Assembly (NCBI RefSeq): GCF_031458095.1
Contig: NZ_JAVDXU010000005.1
Location: 62,001 to 126,000 of the forward strand
Reading direction: 5' to 3'
Source: Pelomonas saccharophila_A
Lineage (GTDB): Bacteria > Pseudomonadota > Gammaproteobacteria > Burkholderiales > Burkholderiaceae_C
DNA length: 64,000 bases
The translations under genes were made by a program, and so were the position numbers. Positions 60,122 through 64,000 of this stretch are shown here, piece by piece. A model generated the notes under the pieces. That model saw only the letters and a program-made list of their open reading frames with translations, did not search any database and was not told where the DNA came from. How positions within the stretch are numbered: the stretch's first letter is position 1; every line of letters begins with the position of its first letter.

Positions 60122-61122
60122 TTGGGGAAGGCCATCTTCAGCACCCGGGCCAGCCTGGCACCGGCCCGGCTCAGCTGCTGGCGTTTGATCGCGTCCGATT
60201 TGGCCTCGTAGCCCTCCGGCAGGCTGACTTGCCAGTTCTCGCCCTGCTTGGGCCTGAAGCGCAGGCCCTGGTGAGCGACGGCGGCCAGGGCCACCGACTC
60301 GCGCCCCCAACCCGCCGGCCAGTCCAGCGCATTGCCCGCATCCGGTTGCACCCGGCGTGCCTCGGCCAGCCAGGCGGCGTCGACATGCCGGGGCCTGAAG
60401 GCCTCGGGCACGTTGTCCCAGAACGAATGGAAATTCTTGATCCCCGTTGCCGGATCGAGCAGCAAGCTGTTGCCGCCGATGGTGAAGCTGGCGCGGTCAA
60501 AGCCCTGCTTGTCTGGATCGACGGGCCGGCCCTGGGCGTCGAGATAGAGGCTGCCCACATGCAGGGGCTGATGGATGTCGCCCACCAGATGCACAAGGAT
60601 GATCAGCGCCTCGCGCTGGCTCTTGAAGTTGGGCTGGCCGGTGGAGGGCTGGCCCTGCAGCACCCGGATGGCCGCGCGCAGTGCGCCGACGACATCGTCG
60701 GGCCGCGCGCCCACCGCACCCGGCTGGTAGCGGCCACGCTGGATGGCGATGTCGGCGTAGTGCATCTGCTTGTGGCAGCTGTCCTCGTCCAGGCCGATCT
60801 CGCATTGGCGATCGTTGCGCTTCACATAGTCAGCCATCTCGGCAATGCGCTCCGGCGTCTCCAGCTGGGCGCAGGCGGGGAACTTGCCGGGGTTGGGATA
60901 GGCATAGCCCTGGCTGGGCGAGATGCCCTTGGCGCAATCGGCCCAGATTGAGGCCTGGGCCAGGTCCATGTCACCCAGCAGGGCGGCCACGCGGGCCTCG
61001 GCGGGACTGCCCTGGATGAGGCCGGCGGCAATCGTGGCGACGGTCTGGTGGCCGTCGGAGCCCCAGGCATGGGCCAGCAGGGGCGCGGCGGCGATCAGGG
61101 CGGTGGCGAGACGGCGATGCAT
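60118..61122 (-). CDS. S1/P1-type nuclease
   Basis: 334 residues. The signal peptide (MHRRLATALIAAAPLLAHA) is cleaved just before W20, giving the N-terminal tryptophan that coordinates zinc in S1/P1 nucleases (WGSDGH). Other zinc ligands are seen in KQMHYADIAI, ILVHLVGDIHQPLHVG and NFHSFWD. A secreted or periplasmic nuclease cleaving single-stranded nucleic acid and removing 3'-phosphates. It is divergent from the OmpA-like gene. Confidence 0.93.
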   Translation of the reverse strand: MHRRLATALIAAAPLLAHAWGSDGHQTVATIAAGLIQGSPAEARVAALLGDMDLAQASIWADCAKGISPSQGYAYPNPGKFPACAQLETPERIAEMADYVKRNDRQCEIGLDEDSCHKQMHYADIAIQRGRYQPGAVGARPDDVVGALRAAIRVLQGQPSTGQPNFKSQREALIILVHLVGDIHQPLHVGSLYLDAQGRPVDPDKQGFDRASFTIGGNSLLLDPATGIKNFHSFWDNVPEAFRPRHVDAAWLAEARRVQPDAGNALDWPAGWGRESVALAAVAHQGLRFRPKQGENWQVSLPEGYEAKSDAIKRQQLSRAGARLARVLKMAFPN

Positions 61123-61231
61123 GCGGAGCTTGTCGGTCGATCAAACCCGCAATCTTGCCTTGTCGCCGGCTGGGCCAGCGGTGGCGTTGGGTAGCATCAA
61201 GGCGCTCACCTCCCGAGTCAGGAGACCCGCC

Positions 61232-62092
61232 ATGAGACTTCAGCTTGCCCGCCTCGCCGGCCTGTTCCTGTTGTGCCTGAACCTGGCCTGGGCCCAGCCG
61301 GCCGACGTGGCGCGCAGCAAGGACCATCCACTGCTGACGCGCTTCCCGAATTCGCACATCGTCGAATACGCCAAGAACTTCAATGGCGCAGATTTCGCCG
61401 TGGCCCGTGGCGCCGATGGCAACCCGACACGCAAGCGCGTCGAGGGTGACATGACGGACATCCTCTACTTCCACAACGATGTCGACCGCCAGCCCAGCGC
61501 CCTGCAGCTGATCCGCAACTACCAGAACGCCATCAAGGGCATTGGTGGCGAAGTGGTCTACGAGCGCCTGCCCAAGGACGGCGATGGCGGCGAGACGACG
61601 CTGCGCGTGAACGCCGGCGGCAAGGAGGTGTGGGTGCTGGTGGAGCCGGGCATCTTCAGCGCGCCGACGCAGAGCTACAAGCTGACCGTCGTCGAGGTGG
61701 CGGCCATGCAGCAGGTGGTCAGCGCCAACAAGATGCTGGACGAGATCAACAAGAACGGCTTCATTGCGCTGTATATCAACTTCGACACCAACAAGGCCGA
61801 GCTCAAGCCGGACGGCCAGGCCACGGTGCGCGAGATCGTCGCCATGCTGAAGGCGGCACCGACGCTGAAGATCGCTGTCGAGGGCCACACCGACAACGTC
61901 GGCTCGGCCCCGGCCAACAAGACCTTGTCGGAGCAGCGCGCCAAGAGCGTGATGAATGCCGTGGTGGGCGGCGGCATCGCGGCCGCCCGCCTCAGCGCCG
62001 CGGGCTTCGGCGCGGAACGACCGATTGCCGACAACCGCAGCGAAGAGGGCCGCGCCAAGAATCGGCGCGTCGAACTGGTGAAAAAGCCCTAG
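61232..62092 (+). CDS. OmpA-family outer-membrane-associated protein
   Basis: 286 residues. Signal peptide MRLQLARLAGLFLLCLNLAWA. A middle domain of unknown type (about 35-170) is followed by the OmpA peptidoglycan-binding domain: INFDTNKAELKPDGQATVRE, LKIAVEGHTDNVGSAPANK, LSEQRAKSVMNAVV, and FGAERPIADNRSEEGRAKNR. It binds peptidoglycan from the outer membrane or periplasm. AGGAGA precedes the ATG at 61232. Stop overlaps the cobQ stop in CTAG. Confidence 0.9.
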   Translation: MRLQLARLAGLFLLCLNLAWAQPADVARSKDHPLLTRFPNSHIVEYAKNFNGADFAVARGADGNPTRKRVEGDMTDILYFHNDVDRQPSALQLIRNYQNAIKGIGGEVVYERLPKDGDGGETTLRVNAGGKEVWVLVEPGIFSAPTQSYKLTVVEVAAMQQVVSANKMLDEINKNGFIALYINFDTNKAELKPDGQATVREIVAMLKAAPTLKIAVEGHTDNVGSAPANKTLSEQRAKSVMNAVVGGGIAAARLSAAGFGAERPIADNRSEEGRAKNRRVELVKKP

Positions 62093-63531
62093 CCGATCAG
62101 GCCCGCCAGCCGGCCCGGCTGGAAGTGCAGGTCGACGAAATCCGCCAGGCCATCGAACACAGCATCCAGAGACCGGCCCGACTGGCCGAACAGGGCCTTG
62201 AGGACGGCCGGCTGCTCGAACAGTCCATGCGCATAGACACCCAGCACCTGGCCCGACTGCCAGCCCACGGCCTCGCCGGCCGCGTTGCGCAAGGCCACCT
62301 GGGGCGGCGGCAGACCGGAGTGGGGCTGGGTGCGGCCGTGGCGAATTTCGTAACCACTCGCCCGCACGCCGGCCAGGCCTTGCCAGCCGCCGTCCAGTGA
62401 AGCGGCAAAGCTGAACTCGGTGCTGCGCAGCAGCTTCTCGCGCTCGAAGGCGGTGACCAGGGGCAGCAGGCCCAGGCCCGGCGCATTGCCATCCACGCCA
62501 TGGGTGTCGATGAGAGCCTCGCCCAGCATCTGCAGGCCGCCGCAGATGCCCAGCACCCGACCGCGGTGGGCATTGATGGCGAGGTCCAGCTTCTGCGCCC
62601 GCAGCCAGGCCAGGTCGGCCGCGGTGGACTTGGAGCCGGGCAGGATGATCCAGTCCACGCCTTGCAGATCCTTGGGCTCGCGGGCCCAGGACAGGCGGAC
62701 GCCGGCGAGCTGGCGCAGCGGCTGGAACTCGTCGAGGTTGGAGATGCGCGGATAGGCGATGACGGCGATGCGCAGGCCGCTGCCGGTGGCCGCGTCGTCG
62801 AACACGCCGTCCTCCTCGGGCAGGCCATGGCCGCGCCACATCGGCAGCGTGGCGATGGTGGGCACGCCGGTCAGATGCTCGAGCTGCTCAGGCCCCGGCG
62901 CCAGCAGGCCGGCGTCGCCGCGAAAGCGGTTCAGCACAAAGCCCTTGACCTGGGCGCGCACGTCCTCGGGCATCAGCTGGTGGGTGCCATAGAGATGGGC
63001 GAAGGCGCCGCCGCGGTCGATGTCGGTGACGAGCAGGCAGGCGGCTTTGGAGTCGCGCGCCGTGCCCAGGTTGACGTAGTCGCTGGGCGCCAGGTTGATC
63101 TCGGCCGGCGATCCCGCGCCCTCGATGACGACGACCTCGTTCTCGCGCAGCAGCTCGTGCAGGGCCGCTCGCGCGCGCGGCTTCAGCAGGGCGCTGCGCT
63201 CGCGCCAGGGCACGCTGGACAGGGCCGGGTCGACCTCGCCGAGCACGACGACCTGGCTTTGCGTGTCGGCCTCGGGCTTGAGCAGCACCGGGTTCATGCG
63301 CACCTCGGGCACGCGCTTGGCGGCCAGGGCCTGGAAGTACTGGGCCGAGCCGATCTCGCCCATCAGCCCGTTCAGCCCCGGCACGACACGGGCGTTGTTG
63401 CTCATGTTCTGGGCCTTGAAGGGCGCGACCTTCAGTCCCTGGCGGGCATACCAGCGGCACAGGGCCGTGGCCAGCCAGCTCTTGCCCGCACCGCTGGTGG
63501 TGCCGAGCACCATCACTGTTTTCGCACTCAT
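62089..63531 (-). CDS. cobQ: Cobyric acid synthase
   Basis: 480 residues. N-terminal dethiobiotin-synthetase-like ATPase: VMVLGTTSGAGKSWLATALC and VAPFKAQNMSNNARVV. C-terminal glutaminase domain with catalytic cysteine in VLGICGGLQMLGEAL and histidine in SGYEIRHGRTQPHSG. It amidates side chains of adenosylcobyrinic acid diamide in cobalamin synthesis. Coupled to the upstream cobC-like gene by a 4-base overlap. No other cobalamin genes are visible. Confidence 0.96.
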   Translation of the reverse strand: MSAKTVMVLGTTSGAGKSWLATALCRWYARQGLKVAPFKAQNMSNNARVVPGLNGLMGEIGSAQYFQALAAKRVPEVRMNPVLLKPEADTQSQVVVLGEVDPALSSVPWRERSALLKPRARAALHELLRENEVVVIEGAGSPAEINLAPSDYVNLGTARDSKAACLLVTDIDRGGAFAHLYGTHQLMPEDVRAQVKGFVLNRFRGDAGLLAPGPEQLEHLTGVPTIATLPMWRGHGLPEEDGVFDDAATGSGLRIAVIAYPRISNLDEFQPLRQLAGVRLSWAREPKDLQGVDWIILPGSKSTAADLAWLRAQKLDLAINAHRGRVLGICGGLQMLGEALIDTHGVDGNAPGLGLLPLVTAFEREKLLRSTEFSFAASLDGGWQGLAGVRASGYEIRHGRTQPHSGLPPPQVALRNAAGEAVGWQSGQVLGVYAHGLFEQPAVLKALFGQSGRSLDAVFDGLADFVDLHFQPGRLAGLIG

Positions 63532-64000
63532 GAGTCTTCGCTTTCGATTTCAAGCAGGGCCTGCTGCAACGCGTCCTGGCTGCGCCGCGGCTGGGCCGAC
63601 ACGCGCACCCAGCCGGGCAGGCCGAAGGAGGCCGCGTCGCGCACGCGGATACCGCGCTCCCGCAGCCGCAGCGCGATGTCGGCGCGCGGCGGCCGCGCCA
63701 GCCAGAATGGCGTGCAGCTCGGCAGCTGCGCCTCCCAGTCCAGGGCCGCCAGCATGTGGCGCTGCGCCGCCGCCCATTCGCGCAACTGGGCGCGCGCATC
63801 GGCCAGCCAGGACTGGGTCGCCTCATCGTGCCAGTGCATCAGCATGGCGACGCCCTCCGCCGACAGCACCCAGCTCGGCGCCAGCGACAGGGCCTGCGCC
63901 CAGGCCGCATCCTGAGCCGGCGCGATGAGATAGCCGGCGCGCACGCCGGTCAGGCCCAGGGCCTTGTTGGGGCAGATCAACTGCCAGGCGCCGGGAGGCA
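63528..64000 (-). CDS. cobC: Threonine-phosphate decarboxylase/aminotransferase CobC (C-terminal part)
   Basis: About 157 codons at the right edge; the N-terminus is outside the window. The PLP-lysine motif PNKALGLTGVRAGYLIAP is present, followed by the small C-terminal aminotransferase domain. This matches CobC/CobD, the PLP enzyme that makes the aminopropanol arm of cobalamin from threonine phosphate. Its stop overlaps the cobQ start (ATGA). The family call is supported by this neighbour. The frame remains open to the last base. Confidence 0.85.
   Translation of the reverse strand, partial: PPGAWQLICPNKALGLTGVRAGYLIAPAQDAAWAQALSLAPSWVLSAEGVAMLMHWHDEATQSWLADARAQLREWAAAQRHMLAALDWEAQLPSCTPFWLARPPRADIALRLRERGIRVRDAASFGLPGWVRVSAQPRRSQDALQQALLEIESEDS

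Overview
The window is GC-rich (roughly two-thirds G+C), densely coded DNA from a betaproteobacterium. The most likely source is Burkholderiales, in the Roseateles/Mitsuaria/Rubrivivax/Leptothrix neighbourhood. This rests on gene content and order: a BolA-hisG-hisD run, hisF followed by rsmD-coaD-ferredoxin, PEP-CTERM proteins, a short-form HisG, DUF1800/DUF1501 pairs, a polyhydroxyalkanoate-system protein and a wax-ester synthase. It is an inference from family knowledge, not a database match. No rRNA, tRNA, CRISPR array, transposase or phage gene was seen.

Layout. 0-9.4 kb: a beta-glucan/oligosaccharide locus with a CUT1 sugar ABC transporter (binding protein and two permeases), GH1, a GH16 lipoprotein, and on the other strand a GH39-PQQ sugar dehydrogenase pair. 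LacI-type operators sit in front of both arms. 9.5-13.3 kb: two PEP-CTERM proteins flanking a predicted barrel protein with a threefold internal repeat. 13.3-18.6 kb: a UgpC-type ATPase and a second sugar-binding protein, divergent from an OmpR/TctE-type two-component system, then an orphan binding-protein-like protein. 18.6-28.6 kb: a complete chemotaxis operon (receptor, CheY, STAS, CheA, receptor, CheW, CheR, CheD, CheB, REC-EAL). Its CheA carries a pair of MshEN-like motifs and one receptor carries a CheZ-like motif. 28.8-36.7 kb: a molybdopterin oxidoreductase, two metallopeptidases, an acetyltransferase, an aldo/keto reductase and a Sel1 protein. 36.8-42.1 kb: a lipid-storage group (PHA-system protein, acyl-CoA-binding protein, wax-ester synthase), three related small secreted proteins, a TPR protein and a TetR regulator. 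42.2-55.5 kb: an ABC exporter, BolA and a scattered histidine pathway (hisG D / C B H A / F), with a PIN toxin-antitoxin pair fused translationally to hisC, then rsmD, coaD and ferredoxin. 55.5-64 kb: LysR-RidA, DUF1800-DUF1501, S1/P1 nuclease, an OmpA-like protein, and cobQ with a partial cobC.

The most notable non-coding signal is a dispersed ~140-200 bp element with four copies (37.2, 39.1, 46.2 and 52.4 kb). It fills every convergent gene gap longer than 20 bp in the window. Its central hairpin shows compensatory base changes between copies, which points to a conserved structure such as a bidirectional terminator-like intergenic element. Other convergent pairs abut or overlap at their stop codons.

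Many genes are joined by 4-base start/stop overlaps, some using GTG or TTG starts. Where a start was moved from the longest reading frame, the reason is given in the entry.
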